64,000 nucleotides of DNA from positions 248,001 through 312,000 of the forward strand of contig JAACJP010000036.1 in assembly GCA_013368375.1 (NCBI GenBank), written 5' to 3'. How positions within the stretch are numbered: position 1 is the first letter of the stretch; each line of letters begins with the position of its first letter. The notes beneath the pieces are model-generated. The model did no database searches, was not told the origin of the DNA, and worked only from the letters and a program-made list of their open reading frames with translations. The DNA is from Tricholomella constricta (taxonomy: Eukaryota > Basidiomycota > Agaricomycetes > Agaricales > Lyophyllaceae). The position numbers and the translations under genes are program-made. Shown here piece by piece: positions 22,213-35,093 of this stretch.

Positions 22213-25200
22213 GGTCACTATGGATAAGTCGAGAGCAGCTGTAGATCAGATTGGAGTCAGGCAAGTCTTAGTCTAAATTAGGGGCGGGAAGGTGAAAAAA
22301 AGAATTGCATCACGTGAAAGTCTCGTGATGAGAACAAGCGCGCGGCGGCGGCGCTCCGGCGACGGTCACCTTGAACGTTCAACGTTTCAACTTCAAAGCT
22401 TGACAATAAAACTGACAGCTCTCACACTCCTCTAAACATGCTTCTTAACAAATACAGGTCTTCGGCGCTGTATATGGCACTCTCAAAATGAATGACTGCC
22501 GTTCACATACGATTCTTCCGCAGATTGCTATTTTCGAATTCGTCTGTCAGACAAATTGTATGGAGACCATCAACGAAACCATCGCAGCGGCGTCAGACAG
22601 ACTCTGACTTCAAGTCACTCTTGACAGGAACTTGCGTATGCCATAGTCCTCGGCATCACCTCTCAAGTGTTTGGAAAAAAAAGTCACAACTCCATATCCT
22701 TTCTCAAGTATCGGTCTGAAACGTCACTTCCGGATATCATTCTGCATACGTGATGGCTCATCAAGGAGCAGTACGTCTTTTTCGTTTTTTTCAACCTTTT
22801 CAGCCGGTTACTTGACATTGTCTAGCCTATGGTTCCTACCAGCGTCCCGCCAACCACAAGTTGATGGAAACAGAAGCCCGACTCTGCAGGACGCGGTACA
22901 AATTGGCCGGTACACGTGCATGATTTGGCTGCAGTAGGAAAATCAGTGCACTCTACACCTCGCTGCTGCTGTCATTGAGAACGGCGTCCATTAACTCACC
23001 GCTCCCCTTCATCCTATCACGCCACTTCAGATTGCATCAAGCTTACCCAACATGCCGCCGGAGGCGGCGTGCCATGCCGCAGAGCCATGTAATTATATTA
23101 CCTTTCGGATCTCCTTCACAACCACCATGTCAAAGCACATTTCATAGTTTGATATGTGGGGCCTACGCACTCTGGGCGCTTCTAGTCTGAATCTCAGAGG
23201 CTCGAAATCCTGTAGGCTTCTTTATTAGAAGCGCCGTTACCTCCTTTCCTGGCTACTGGCTCGAATCAAAACACTTTGGGCAGACTCTAGAAATCTCTGG
23301 CGTTGTCTCAATCCGTTCTTACCCTCGGCTCAATATTTCTCATCCGTGAAGTTGACGTGCATCCATGTTGACGAGGTTAGCTTGGCTCAACACATAACGC
23401 TGAAGCGTGGGTTTCTCAAGTGTCGCTTTCAAGAGGTTGTGGGTTCGTACAGCAATATAATTGCGCTTAGAAGGAGCGGACGCTCTCTACGCTTACTGGT
23501 GATCCTATCAGATAATTAGACCTCGACGTGGGTCACAATGCTGTAAATTAATAAGTGCCTCCATATTCTCACTGACTACCCGTATGTTTCTAGAACGAAG
23601 CGACGAAGTGGACGTACCTCACGATTGTCGACTTTTTTAGGCGTGCCATGTTCATTGATGTGGAGCTGCCAATCCTTTTCGAGGGAAGATTTGACAAAGA
23701 CACGATGTTGGCCTAGGCGAGTTCCGGAACACTCAACGTCGGTGTGCTCAATTGAATTCGACATTCCTTCCGGCCTCGCGTCCCTCACGTGCCTATCCGG
23801 AAGATCTAGGACCCAAGAATAAAAGTCATTCCGAGGTGGTTTCGTCCGGTTGTTCTCGATTTTCCCAACTTGAACGCAAGACTCGTTCACAGGGTCGGAG
23901 TTAAGCTTTTGTCCTTGAGGGGAGGGGAGAAACGATCTGCTGGTAGCGAGATTAGGTGGGTATCCTTCTTTTGCATCGTGATGATGGATTGTTTCTACCA
24001 GTCAGTCTGACATGGCCCGCATGCGCAGGAAAGGAGATGCTTTTATTTTGTGCGTGCCTAGATCATGGGGGGCGCAACTTCGCTTGGGAACCATGTCTTC
24101 CAAACTACATCTTATACATGGCGAATTCAATGAGTGCCGTGAAGTTTTGATTGTTGATCAATCCTAGTATTGAAGCGTTTTTGTTGCGGTAGGTGACACC
24201 CAATTCTCTCAGATGCACCTGACAGCGTCATTTTTTTGTGTCGTAGGCTTACTTGACACCTTCCACTGTTGTGTTGCCCAGTTTCTCTTCAGTTATACGT
24301 CTGATATTACTCCCTTGTTACAATAATGTAAATCCAGTGACCGTGAGCGTCGCTGATGCGCCAAGCTCTGTATACGCCCCATGCCTACTGGGACACATGT
24401 TTGTTACGATCATCGAGGTCTCGCGACGGTGACATTGAAATTACCCACTTTCGAGATACTTATCATTGTTATCAATGGCGCAATGGCTGTCATCATGTCA
24501 AAATTTGCGGTGGTCATATTTCGGCTGCGCTCCTAGGTGAGTAGTTTAGAGCCCTCCATCATATCGTCAGAAACTGAGTCCCCATCCACTTAATGATATC
24601 CTCTCTGAACTTCACGCATAATCGGGTTGTCTTTTGAATGATACCACGGACTCGGAGCACAGCCTGATCCTTACGAAAGCCGCTGTTTCTTTTTTTTTTT
24701 GCATGGTCATCCGCCCAGGTCCTGAGGAATGTCCAGCCTCAATCGTCGGCAGTATACCGCATCATCTTGATCACCGAATCTGGCCCTCCCGGGCGCTGCG
24801 CGGAATTACAATCGGCGACGCCCGATTTTAGTGCGGCTATCTGAGTTCCTGAATCTGAGGACTTAAGGAGATCCTCCTCCATTTGCGCAACCCAACCAGT
24901 CATCCACACTTGCTGATCGGTGACACGTTCATGACCACCAGCCGGAGCCAAGGATAATACTTGATATGTGTTATTCATATTCTTTGCGTGACCAGGCGGA
25001 GCCAAATTCTCAAACGCTTGCGATGCGGATTGCGGCGTTGCACTGGTGTCATCCGCAAATCCTAAACGTTATTTGAGCGCGCCGCAGGAGGTTACCCGAT
25101 TGATGTGCTTCAATGAGCTCTGTACGGTTGGAGACTGGTTAATCCGCGCAGCATCGGATATAGGACATAAGCTGGCTTGTAGGAGATACCTATCTAACAA

Positions 25201-26002
25201 TGGCGTTGGTTGTCCTGATGAAGCCAGTTGATCTCGAGGATGCATTAATAAAAAAACCTGCATTTTGAGTGCATGTTTTTTTTTTCGGTTACCAGGTCGA
25301 GGAGCACAACATCACTCCAAACAAAGGTATATTTAGCTCCGAGGACCAAAAAAATATTGTCTAGCTGAGAATTTGATGCCCCCTGGACTTAAGTCACCAC
25401 CTCCCCAGTTGAGCCGAATTTCGGCCATGATCCATCCAATAACTGCCTCGGCAGCAGCTTCTTGTGATTATTTTGTTCTGCGGCTGAAGCAGTACAGTAG
25501 TAGTTTATGTGGAAGCGCCTGTCAGTAACCTCCATCTATGGGTACTCCTTTTATTATTTTCTTGTTGATATCATGATACATCTCACCCAGAAGGTCATGC
25601 CACCGCTTCTTGTGCTCTCCGATAGATCCGGCCTTCCAAATACAATTGTATGGTCTTGGAAGTTGGAACGGTCACACAGACTGGTGCAACCCCATACGGA
25701 TGGGGCTGGATTGCCTAACCAGTTGTTTGTCTGGCGGCATTTTCAATTGCGGACATCGCTCGTAAGCAGTGGAAACTTCCTCATGGATACTTATCTCATC
25801 TGAATTTGGCACAGCAGGTTGATCCCGATCTCAGTGGGCCTGTGAGAGAGCCCAAAACGCCACCCACCCCCATCCCCGATGACGGATTAGGACAGGACGC
25901 TGAATTACAATAAGTATCCGTAGGCGCATCAGTTAGATCTCGAACTCTCGAAGCTTTAGACGCTTGCCCTCCCTGTTCCCTCTCCCCACCTTGTCTCAAA
26001 CC
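22213..26002. other. Long gene-poor stretch (3.8 kb)
   Basis: It holds the GMP synthase promoter on the left and the MYB promoter on the right. The longest unexplained frame is a 104-codon minus-strand ORF at 23576-23890 (MNESCVQVGKIENNRTKPP...). It has no recognised domain and no clear splice partners. Short homopolymer runs occur at 24690 and 25280 (T). No transposase, reverse transcriptase or terminal repeats were seen. Confidence 0.5.
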
Positions 26003-27521
26003 ATGCTTTGCAGAGAACGTCGATCGTGGACCGCAAAAGAAGACCAGCTCCTCCGTGATGCTGTTGAACGAGGTTTGTTATTTTTCCCTGTTGCGTTACA
26101 TGACCTTCTTCTCACTGACGCTCTTCTCACTCCTAGAGGACCCGGACAACCCAAACCCATCGAAGTGGCATGCCATTGCGAAACATGTTCCCAACAGGAC
26201 AAACAAGGACTGCCGGAAACGGTGGTTCGCCAAAATGGCCTCCGATGTTGTAAAGGGTGGCTGGGCTCCTGATGAAGATGAAAAGCTCGTGAAAGGCATT
26301 GAACGATACGGGACGAGGTGAGTTTGTGCGGCCCAGAACGCAGTTATCAGCTGACAACAACATCTCATTAGGTGGTCTCTCGTTGCCTCAGTCGTTCAAA
26401 CGAGAAACAGTGATCGTATGTTGTTAGCCCTTCACCTCAATCACGGCATTTAATTTCTCTTCACACAGAATGCGCTAAGCGCTGGACAGATACATTAAAT
26501 CCAGCCATCGACAGGACGACTTGGACTTCGGAGGCTGTAGGTTTCGTCTGACAGCATCATTCGTTATGATATTGACGCTTGTTACCCAGGACGAGCTTCT
26601 ATTGCAAGCTGTCAATGAGCACGGCAAGGTATGGACCAAGATCGTCAAGACCTACTTCCCTGGACGCACAGGGCTTTCAGCGAAGAATCGGTATGGCTGT
26701 TCTGCGCTAATCGTATCACTCGCTGATAGCCTGCACCAGTTACAACAGCATCACTCGATTTAATGTGGACCATTCTCGAGGCTCACGTTCGCGGAGGAAG
26801 ACGCCTGATCTTCTTCCTTATTTTTCCCACCGCAAGTCTGAAAGTAGCTCGTCATCGTCGTCGAGCGTTTCCCCTTCCACTCCCTCCATCCCGATTCCTG
26901 AAATCCCACACTCCCCTTTCTCTTCAGCTATAGACTCTGTTTCAGAGTCCTACCTGTTTGACAGTTTGTCAAGCTGGTCACAATCTCCCTCGCCGTTGGA
27001 GCCCTCTCACGACGGAATCTCATTCTATCCTTCTTCGAATTTGTTCAATGTGAAAGAAGAGGCGATCTCCGGCCCACTCCTGTCTCTTCCCCCCAACATG
27101 AACGCCCCCCACCAGTCATTCGAATCGTCTCGTAACTCTTCGATCCCCAACTTTTCGGGAGATTCCGCTACCTTTTATTCCTCCCATCCCACTTCCCAAA
27201 TGACACCACGAGACAACTTTTTCTCACAGGGTGAACAACCTCACGGTTCTTCGAGCCTGTACACCATGCCAAACAATGACCTCTACCCCTCTTATCCGCA
27301 GCAATATCCCGGAGGGTATCCTAGCAATGGAGTTACAAACCAAATGTCATTGTTCGAGGCCTTACCATCGCAAGGGAACATGCAGATGGCCATGGGCTGG
27401 GGTGGAGCGAACTTCGACCTCAGTCGTCATGATCGATCTAAAGTGCTGGGAAACCCAGTAAGCTCTTCCATCACATCCCTTAACATTCTTCTCAATTTCT
27501 CTTCATCAGTTTGTTTTTTGA
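26003..27521 (+). CDS. Three-repeat MYB DNA-binding protein
   Basis: Transcription factor of the 3R MYB type. Exons 26003-26072, 26137-26317, 26372-26415, 26469-26536, 26590-26690, 26740-27457 and 27510-27521 give 397 residues in phase. Repeat 1 runs from RRSWTAKEDQLLRDAV to DCRKRWF, repeat 2 from KGGWAPDEDEKLVKGIERYG to QCAKRWTD, and repeat 3 from TTWTSEADELLLQAVNEHG to AKNRYNSI. The tryptophan spacing in each repeat fits MYB helix-turn-helix modules. The remaining ~260 residues are Ser/Pro-rich with a polyserine run (SESSSSSSSSVSPSTPS), followed by Tyr/Pro/Gln segments typical of activation regions. The last exon adds only FVF. If the final intron is retained, the protein ends about 25 residues later at 27541. 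Target genes cannot be inferred. Confidence 0.9.
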
Positions 27522-30030
27522 ATGCTCGCGGATCGAGTTTGTAAAACCTTTATTTCCTCACTTTCACATATCGGGAAAAGCTGTCCCTTGCAAATCTGTA
27601 AATAATGGCCGGACCATCTTGCATAGAAGATAGATGTAGTTATTTACGCTAAGTATGTACATGTAATTATTGTGAACGTCCATTGTAGCACAACGCCAAT
27701 CTTGCACAGCTTTCCAAATACTGCCTTGGAGACTTCGAGAGGATTGATCGTTTCATGTCGTTGAATGAATCTCTAAGGCACTCTTGTCTTCCAGCAATGA
27801 TCGGAGGGAGTGTGTCAATCACTCACTATCCACATTGCACGATTAGAGCCGAACTGCGGGCGGGTGGAAATCAAGGTTGATGCAAGCGCTTACGAGAAGC
27901 GAGACGAAAGGGAGATCGACCAAATGGTCACCAGGAAGATGAGGGATGTTACACGAGACTTTCGGGAGCGAAGTGCTCCGTCCTGGGTGGAGACTACACA
28001 TTGCAGTCCGACCTTCGGGAAATCACGTTCATTGACAGCGTAATTGAAACGCCGACGAGATGGAGCAGCATTGCACGAGCGTAGATGAAACCTCCAAGAG
28101 AGTCATATCATTTCGCGATACCTTTCCTAGAGTCTTCTGCGCACAAAGGGAATATCTGATGGGGATCAGCATTCAAAAGTCCATCTACTGCCAGACCTAA
28201 GGACTGTATCGCAGTGATATCATCTTCTGCTATACATAGATGAAGATTCTGTCATCTGACATTGACGGAACTCCCAGCAAATTTCGTTACTGCGTTGCCC
28301 CTAGAGCCATCTGACGACCCAATGTTAGAACAGATGCGCCAATATTAGCTCTTACTCGCGGATGGCTACAATGCAAATGCCCTGCTCGTCTACAGCGTAG
28401 TCCCGAGTCGCTGCATTGGGATACGTTCAATTTTCCTCAGTTCGACCGGAAGACAAGTGTTTTTTTTTGACGGCATTAATCGAGATGAGAGGTCATTATC
28501 TTTAGGATCGTCGGTTGTGTAATGCGTCATGACATCTCCGGGACAATCTTTATGAACTCACAATTTTCAAGCATGAAAAGGCTATAATCAATTCAATGAC
28601 CCTTCATGCTCTTGAATTTTCTATACTTGTTGGCCCGGCATCTGGGGAATCACGGCAGAGGGAAAGGGTTGAATAGATGAGCCTGGTCGGCAGGACGACC
28701 CAGCCCTTTATCAAAAGGGTAATGACGCAAAAGGGAATAACAGTACAATCAAGAAAAGCAAGTATCGGCGGTGGTATCTTGTGCGCGAGTTGTCTGGTCC
28801 TTTGAGTTGTGCTCTCCGGAAGCCGACCGCGAAGAGCCCAGTCATCCTCTGTTACGATGGCACCAGGTTGAAAGAAAAGGGGACAATACGGCAGCCGAAA
28901 GATGAAAGTCTGAGCGTACAACTGTCACTACATCTTCTCCAGTAACATCCAAGACCAAAAGGAAATAAAAAGCAGATAGACAGCACAGTCGCAGAGTACG
29001 AATGGCAACCGAGATGCACAACTCCCTAGTCTGCCCTTGACAGATACTACCGTCGTTCTTTCATTCTGTGTACACTTGCATCCTAATACTACCCTACCGA
29101 CATGGAGGGGCGTGACAACCGAAAGACTAGCAATAATTTAAAAGAGGCCAGGATCTCCAATTGATGAGTGGCTCAAATTGGAGACAGACAAATTCCAGGG
29201 AGAAAAGCTACCCATCGGTAGAAGTTTCATACAGATAACGACTGGGCAAGGCCTCATAGAGCGACGCAAGGTGACTCGCGCTCCAGAAAGGGTATTTACG
29301 ATCTCCAAAAGTCCGAAGAGCAAGACCGGACGCCAAAGCAGGTCAGGATACGGCCTTCCGAGAGACAGAAGAACTTGGAAAACACAGGAGATAAAGTGGT
29401 GGTCCCAGTCAAGAGCTTTGGAAACGAGGTGGTAGATCATTCCTAACATGGCTGTTGTTCGTTGTTTGTTCCTAACCTTTTCCAACCTTGACCAGCCTTG
29501 ACCACCACGACGTTTCTGCGCTGATGACTCCTCCTCCCGGTTTTCTGTCCGTCTCGAAGCGAGCCGGACTGAGAACTGAAAAAGCCATGTATTCGGCATG
29601 CGACATTCGAGGTAGTAGATACAGACCAGAAAGTTTCAGTCTTTCTTCCTCCTTTTCCATGCTTTTCTCGTGGGTTTGGGATAATCGTATCCTACTTGAT
29701 CACTCAGCAGAAGATGGCTATGTTCTCATGCTCTTTTTTTCGAGAACTTGTTAAATATCGCGTTCATGGCATAACTCAGAGCCTACTGACACATCTATCT
29801 GTACCATTTGGCCGGCAGACGATACTTTCTCGTACGGTAGATGATGATTCGCCGACGATACTTTGTGGTGGACTTATTATCGACTATAAGTTCATCCGCA
29901 AAGTATCGTCGGCGAATCATCGGGAAATGGAACGTGCGGGCCGCGCCACGCGCGCAATACTTTAATTACTTAAAGTTGCCCATCGTGCCGCTCATCTCCA
30001 AGATCTTCCTATCTTGAACACCTGCACAGA
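27522..30030. other. Gene-poor stretch (2.5 kb) with one long hairpin
   Basis: No recognised gene. Minus-strand ORFs at 28604-28921 and 29138-29599 (the second about 150 codons) have no domain and no plausible exon partners. A strong inverted repeat lies at 29843-29921, upstream of the aldose epimerase gene. Confidence 0.5.
29843..29921. repeat. Inverted repeat, perfect 23-bp arms, 33-nt spacer
   Basis: Arms 29843-29865 and 29899-29921 are exact complements (the left arm begins GATGATTCGCCGACGATAC). The spacer itself contains a smaller stem (ACTTAT/ATAAGT), so one extended hairpin can form. A third partial copy of the arm (GACGATACTTTCTCG) lies just to the left at about 29819. Confidence 0.95.
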
Positions 30031-31859
30031 ATGTCTGAATTCAAACCTGTATTGCTCACCCTCCCATCCTTGACACCTTCGCTGGCTTTAGAGGTATACG
30101 CGAACTTAATTACACCGTGTGGAACTAACACTCTATACAGATCCTGCCCCACGGTCTCACCCTTCATCGGTTCATCGTGCAAGCAGATGGTCGCGTGGGT
30201 GCTCGAGTAATATTTCTCTTCAGGCCAATTCTCAATGTTATCACACACAGACACACGATATTGTGATCGGGCCTGAGTTGCCTGAAGATCATGTCAAACA
30301 GAAGTACACGAACACCATCGTTGGGCGATACGCCAATCGCATCCCGGTTGGGACCCACATTTTGGAGAGAAACGGGATCAAGAGCGAATTTGTTGTCCAG
30401 GCTAACGGCGAGTAGCATCATGACTCAAGTTGTTTCATTGCTGATGCAAACATAATATCTTCCAGAAAATCCTCGAGTGTCGCTTCACGGCGGCCCTACA
30501 GGCTTCGACGCGTTACCCTGGACGTTGCTTACACCGGAAAACCCACCCACTCTTTTTACTAACGCCGAACTTAGCCACTTATCGTCCCCGACAACTGCTT
30601 ATGCCATCTTCCGTTTGGTGTCCCCCGACGGCGACCAAGGTTATCCGGGAAAGCTCATTGTAGAGGCACTTGTGGCGCTCATTGGGCCAGGTGAGCAGGA
30701 GCGCAAATATAGAACTCCTGCAGATGTCCCTCAGGCAATTGCACCCGAGTACGATCTGGGCAGCATCGTGTTAACTTATCGCGCGAAAATTGACGAAGGA
30801 AAGGAAGTCGTCACTCCCATTAACCTGACACAGGTGTGCATCAACCTTGGGCCGGGTCTCCGGCTGAAGGGTGTCATTATAACTGACATGCATTACAAAG
30901 CACTGGGGTTTCAATCTCGAAGCAAGTTTACGCGAAGGACCTTTGGCGACAGTGAAAGAGCATATTCTAACCATTAAAGTACTCTACTCCTCACTATTCT
31001 TGCACACAATTTGACGCCTTGTGCCAGTCAGATCGGGTTGCCGAACTAGGCACAGACGCCCTTGCTACTGGCGCTTTCCTTCTAGCTAAGGATCATCCAT
31101 CCCACGTACACTCCGGAAAGAAAATTGGACATCTATTCCCCGAGCAGAGCTATGGTATGACTGCACCTCCATTAACGAGATGGAGCACTGACTATTCTGG
31201 TAATCTAATCAGATGATTTCTATTTGCTACAAAACCCTGGATCCAGCCAGATACCCACGCGCATCCCACTTTCCTCCTTCAATTCAAAGTTAGACCTTAT
31301 CAAGGATATCGTACAACCCTCCAATGACGAGCAAGGAAATCCTACACGCGGAAATCGCCTTGCACCTGTTGTGGAACTTTGCTCTGAGAAATCTGGAATA
31401 AAGTTGGTTTTTGATACTAATCGTACGTTACTCTCTACCCTAAATATTGCGAGTAAGGATCTAACTGCTAATCAGAGCCTGGCGTGATGTTTTATGCCAA
31501 TGGTCTTGCAACCGCGGCATCAGGAGCCCGGAAGAAGATCCATGGAGGATCAGGAATAAGTGGCCACGGAGATTCCTACAGTCCTGGAAGTACGTCGGCC
31601 AGTGGTGCCTATATATCATTATGAAACCTCATACTAAACTCCTGGCGCCTGTTTAGCCGCAGCGTTTTTGGAGTTCCATCAGGTTTATCTATTGATTACC
31701 TCTTGAGTTATAGTCTCTAACGGCCTATATTAGCCACTCGCAGCATTCCTGGATCCAAAGAACAAGGACGGGGACGACACCCTTCTTACGACAGATGAGC
31801 TATACCATAATTATGTCCGTTGCGATGTGAGGTTCAAGGAGGTGGCCGACTCGGAGTGA
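30031..31859 (+). CDS. Aldose 1-epimerase (galactose mutarotase family)
   Basis: Interconverts the alpha and beta anomers of aldoses. Start ATG at 30031 (MSEFKPVLLTLPSLTPSLAL). Blocks in order are ILPHGLTLHRFIVQADGR, THDIVIGPELPEDH, KYTNTIVGRYANRIPVGTH (the NxxGRYANRI signature), SLHGGPTGFDALPWTL, then HWGFNLEASLREGPLATVKE (His in the position of the family's catalytic HxxFNL element), an FPEQSYDDFYLLQNPG region, GNRLAPVVELCSEKSGIKLV, FYANGLATAASGARKKIHGG, and LYHNYVRCDVRFKEV before the stop at 31857-31859. Several introns of about 50-70 nt interrupt it; the first follows the 21st codon. Length and order fit the fungal cytosolic enzyme. Confidence 0.9.
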
Positions 31860-31931
31860 TTGGGCAAGGTGCTATGTTGGAAATACAGTAATGTAACATT
31901 ATGTGTAAAGTGTATTTTAGGTGGAGTCTGT

Positions 31932-33353
31932 ATGCAAAGCGCCGACACCTTTGAAGACATTCCTATCCGGGGCGCGTCCTGGGCATGTCATTTGTGGGCG
32001 TGTTCACTTGGGAGCGAGTTATTTGCCTCTATTTGTTTCTTCAGGCTCTTCTCCTCCGTTCGCGACCAGGTCGCGCTTGTGTCCGTATATCATCGCCACG
32101 CCGAGAAGCCCTCGTCATCCTATCAAAACTGTCCGATGCGGTGGCAATTCAATCTGACTGCGATGTCATCGCGCATCTTCGGCTGCCATTCAGTCTCTGC
32201 GAGTTTGGTGTCTATACACCTCCGAATGATGCCATGGAAGTTTGCGCCTGATCTTCCCAATGACACCGATATTCTGGGCGCATCGCCTTACGGGGAATTA
32301 AATTCCGCGGATGCGCGTACCAAGCACGGCATTCAAACATTCCCGCCCATCCTCTCGTCTGCGAACGGCGCATCGGCGTCCGTAAGCCTCTATGACCACA
32401 TTTCTATTCCCAATCTTGAGCCTTCCGACCAGCGCGTCCTTCAGTATTGCTCCATCGAGGACTCGGTGCATCTAAGCGTTGCCTCGATGGCCTTGACATC
32501 TTTACTATTCGTGCTTACGCTGCTGGTGCTCATGGTTAGTGTTTTTAGGTGCCTACACGTGAGGCACCTGCTGACACTTACATGTCTATTATAGACACTT
32601 ATGCGAATCCGGGTTTCACAGACTATGCTACTAAGGAAGGACTTACGCTCCGGGCAGCTCGCTGGCATCATTGTCGACGTCTCGACTATACAGAGCCTTC
32701 CTCAGAGACCTTCAAAGGCAGGTCCACTGCCCGTCATCTCGCCGTTACGCTATACAACAATGGTCTATTTCGGAAGCCCCCGAGATCGCGATTATTTCAA
32801 AACCTTTCCTTTCACATTTAGACTAGCACTGGCAACAGTCTTTCCTGATTCCCCGGTCTCCCCGCGATGCTTGAGCTTTTCAAGCACTCGTTTTCCCACT
32901 GGTCTCAAGGCTGATAGCATGCAGGTCAAAGGATCTGATGTTCTGGGCGAAAACTCTATCGAGGAATCAAGAACGTTTGTTCGCGACCCTGTGTCTGACG
33001 TTGACGAAATCTGTTGTACAAGACCTTCGAAGGCACACCGTCACTGGCGCGACTTTCAGCCTCAGACATCTTACCTTCGTACGGACCAAACCATGCTTTT
33101 ATATACGATGCTGGATGATCTTGGAAAGCAGATCCTTGACCGTTCCTTGGCTTCCTCGATGTACGCTCCAAATCCTGAAGAGTGTCACCCCAGCTACGCG
33201 TATCTGTCCTCCTTGGAGGGAAGCGGAGAATCACGATCTCTCGCTGCATCGATGCATTCCCCGTATAGGTTGTTTATGACCGTGACATATGATCGTTTGG
33301 GTCGGGCGCATTTGCTGTTGGACCGCGCGCCTTTCGAACGGGTACCAGGGTGA
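31932..33353 (+). CDS. Hypothetical protein with one predicted membrane segment
   Basis: Two long open frames are joined in phase by a 60-nt intron with good signals (32535-32594, GTTAGT...CTGAC...TATTATAG). The second exon alone is about 250 codons. A hydrophobic run spanning the junction (ASMALTSLLFVLTLLVLM) could be a transmembrane helix, followed by a basic stretch (RIRVSQTMLLRKDLRSGQ). The downstream part is hydrophilic. No family recognised. The start is uncertain: the first in-frame ATG after the epimerase stop is at 31932, and a shorter first exon or additional upstream intron is possible. It lies on the same strand as the epimerase, whose stop is only 72 nt before this ATG. Confidence 0.4.
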
Positions 33354-34215
33354 TGTTGTGATGGAGAGTGGGGCCGGCGGCTTCTTTGATTTTAAGCATG
33401 ATGTATTATCTCCCTTCATTTATTGATTTGTACGAGCATCAAAAACTTGTCGGTGTATTATGTGAGCTCGTTGCGCCTCAGCCAAGCCAAAGCCCGCGCG
33501 CCACCGGGTATATAATAATAGTCTGCCCAAAGTTTTGTAAGCGCCATCAGAAAGAGAAGCCGTCGAAAATCCTTGAATGGAAAGCAGCTCGGCGACGGCA
33601 AGCGACTGGCTCATGCGACGCGAAGTGTTCTTTGTTGAGGCCTCGTCATAATAGGAATTGAAATTATGTGCGCACTTTGTAATTATAAAGTTGGGTAGCC
33701 CGATTGCGGCAATTTGTTCAACCACAGGATTTATACACCCCCAGGAAGCACATTCTTGCAAAGTTTTCACCAACACGCCGGTTTGCAATTCAGGATCCCG
33801 GGACGGCGGAAGCCGAAGCCGAAGCTTTGCCTTGCTTGTCTTAACCACCTCGAATTATTAGTCACAAACACTCAGCCACTGCAGGAGAGTTTGCCTCAAC
33901 GAGCCGCCGTTCGTCAACGTCAAAACTCCTCCCAGGCCCTGCTCAAAATCCGCCATGTAAGTGGCCGAATTCATGTCCGTCGACTTCTAGAGTCTGTCAG
34001 AACTTCATTCGTGCAATTTGGACGGGTAGAAGGGGTTGGATGGACTCTGGAAGTTTCAGATGACGGAGAGAGATACTGACATGAATTCACATTTTTAGCC
34101 GGACACAAGTGCGAATCGCTCGCAGTATGTATCCACGCCCGAATCACCGAATCCGTGTTGAATGCATTTCGTTCCGTCCATATAGCTTCCGCCTCAAGAG
34201 ACCGTACAGCCCAGC
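33354..34215. other. Intergenic, promoter region of ribosomal protein eS10
   Basis: Holds the 3' flank of the hypothetical gene and the eS10 promoter and leader. A minus-strand ORF at 33420-33848 has no recognised content. A CATGTAAGTGG at about 33955 could be the donor of a 5'-UTR intron for the ribosomal protein gene, but this cannot be decided from sequence alone. Confidence 0.4.
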
Positions 34216-34783
34216 ATGATCATCCCGAAAGAGAACAGGCGCGCCATCTACGAAAATCTTTTCAAAGGTGCGTCTAGCACTGGATCCAAGGAGACTGAGG
34301 GATTGACAGAGATATCTGGAAACAGAGGGCGTCCTGGTTGCCAAAAAAGACTTCAACGCGCCGAAGCACGAGGAGCTTGATGTCCCCAACCTCCAGGTCA
34401 TCAAGGCCCTGCAGAGCCTGACCTCCCGGGGTTACGTCAAGACTCAATTCTCGTGGCAATGGTACTACTATGTTCTGACCGCAGAGGGTGTCGAGTATCT
34501 CCGTGAATGGTGCGTAACGTGCCGGCTCTTCCCTCATCATCCGTTTGACTCTTTCGCGCTCCCTCTCATGAACAGGCTTCACCTCCCCAATGAAATTGTG
34601 CCCGCCACCCACAAAAAGGCTGCTCGTCCCCCCCGCCCTGCTACCGTCCGCCCTGGAGGAGGCGAAGGCGCTTACCGCGCCCCCCGCGGCGATCGTGATG
34701 ACTACCGCAAGAAGGAGGGTGGTGCGCCTGATCAGTTCAGGCCGCAATTTGCTGGTGTTGGCCGGGGTGCACCTAGAGAGTGA
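34216..34783 (+). CDS. rps10: 40S ribosomal protein S10 (eS10)
   Basis: Component of the small ribosomal subunit. Exons 34216-34267, 34326-34509 and 34576-34783 encode 147 residues. The N-terminus [20 protein letters not shown] and the block [20 protein letters not shown] are characteristic of the winged-helix S10_plectin domain. These are followed by [20 protein letters not shown] and [19 protein letters not shown]. The C-terminal tail is Arg/Gly-rich ([20 protein letters not shown]), as in eukaryotic eS10. Both introns have standard donors (GTGCGT). Confidence 0.97.
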
Positions 34784-35093
34784 GGTGCCCAAGCTGGAGT
34801 GCGCGTTTTATATCACCTATGATGGCCGTAAATGTTGTATGAGCATGCACCATCCTTTCATCTCATGCCCTTTCCGTCCCTAGTGCATGCTATCGTATTC
34901 CACCCTATGAACGACCCCTTCATCATCTGTGCCTCCATCTCCGCTCATCGAAAGCCAGCCATAGGGCATATCATTCCTTGGAGAACAATCATCCAAATAT
35001 ATCTACGAGGTTCCTTAATGTCTCCTCGCCATGCTCAGCCCGTTCTTCCCTCCTCATATCAATAATCTGCTGAGTGAACACACTGGACCGTCC
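34784..35093. other. Convergent 3' flanks of eS10 and the fucosyltransferase-like gene
   Basis: Space between two genes pointing at each other. Only the two terminator/poly(A) regions are expected here; nothing else seen. Confidence 0.5.

Noticed and set aside
30009..30421. Minus-strand ORFs at the start of the aldose epimerase gene
   Set aside because: Overlap clear epimerase coding exons on the plus strand.
33420..33848. 142-codon minus-strand ORF before eS10
   Set aside because: No recognisable domain, no splice support, composition like random sequence. Kept only as part of the intergenic note.
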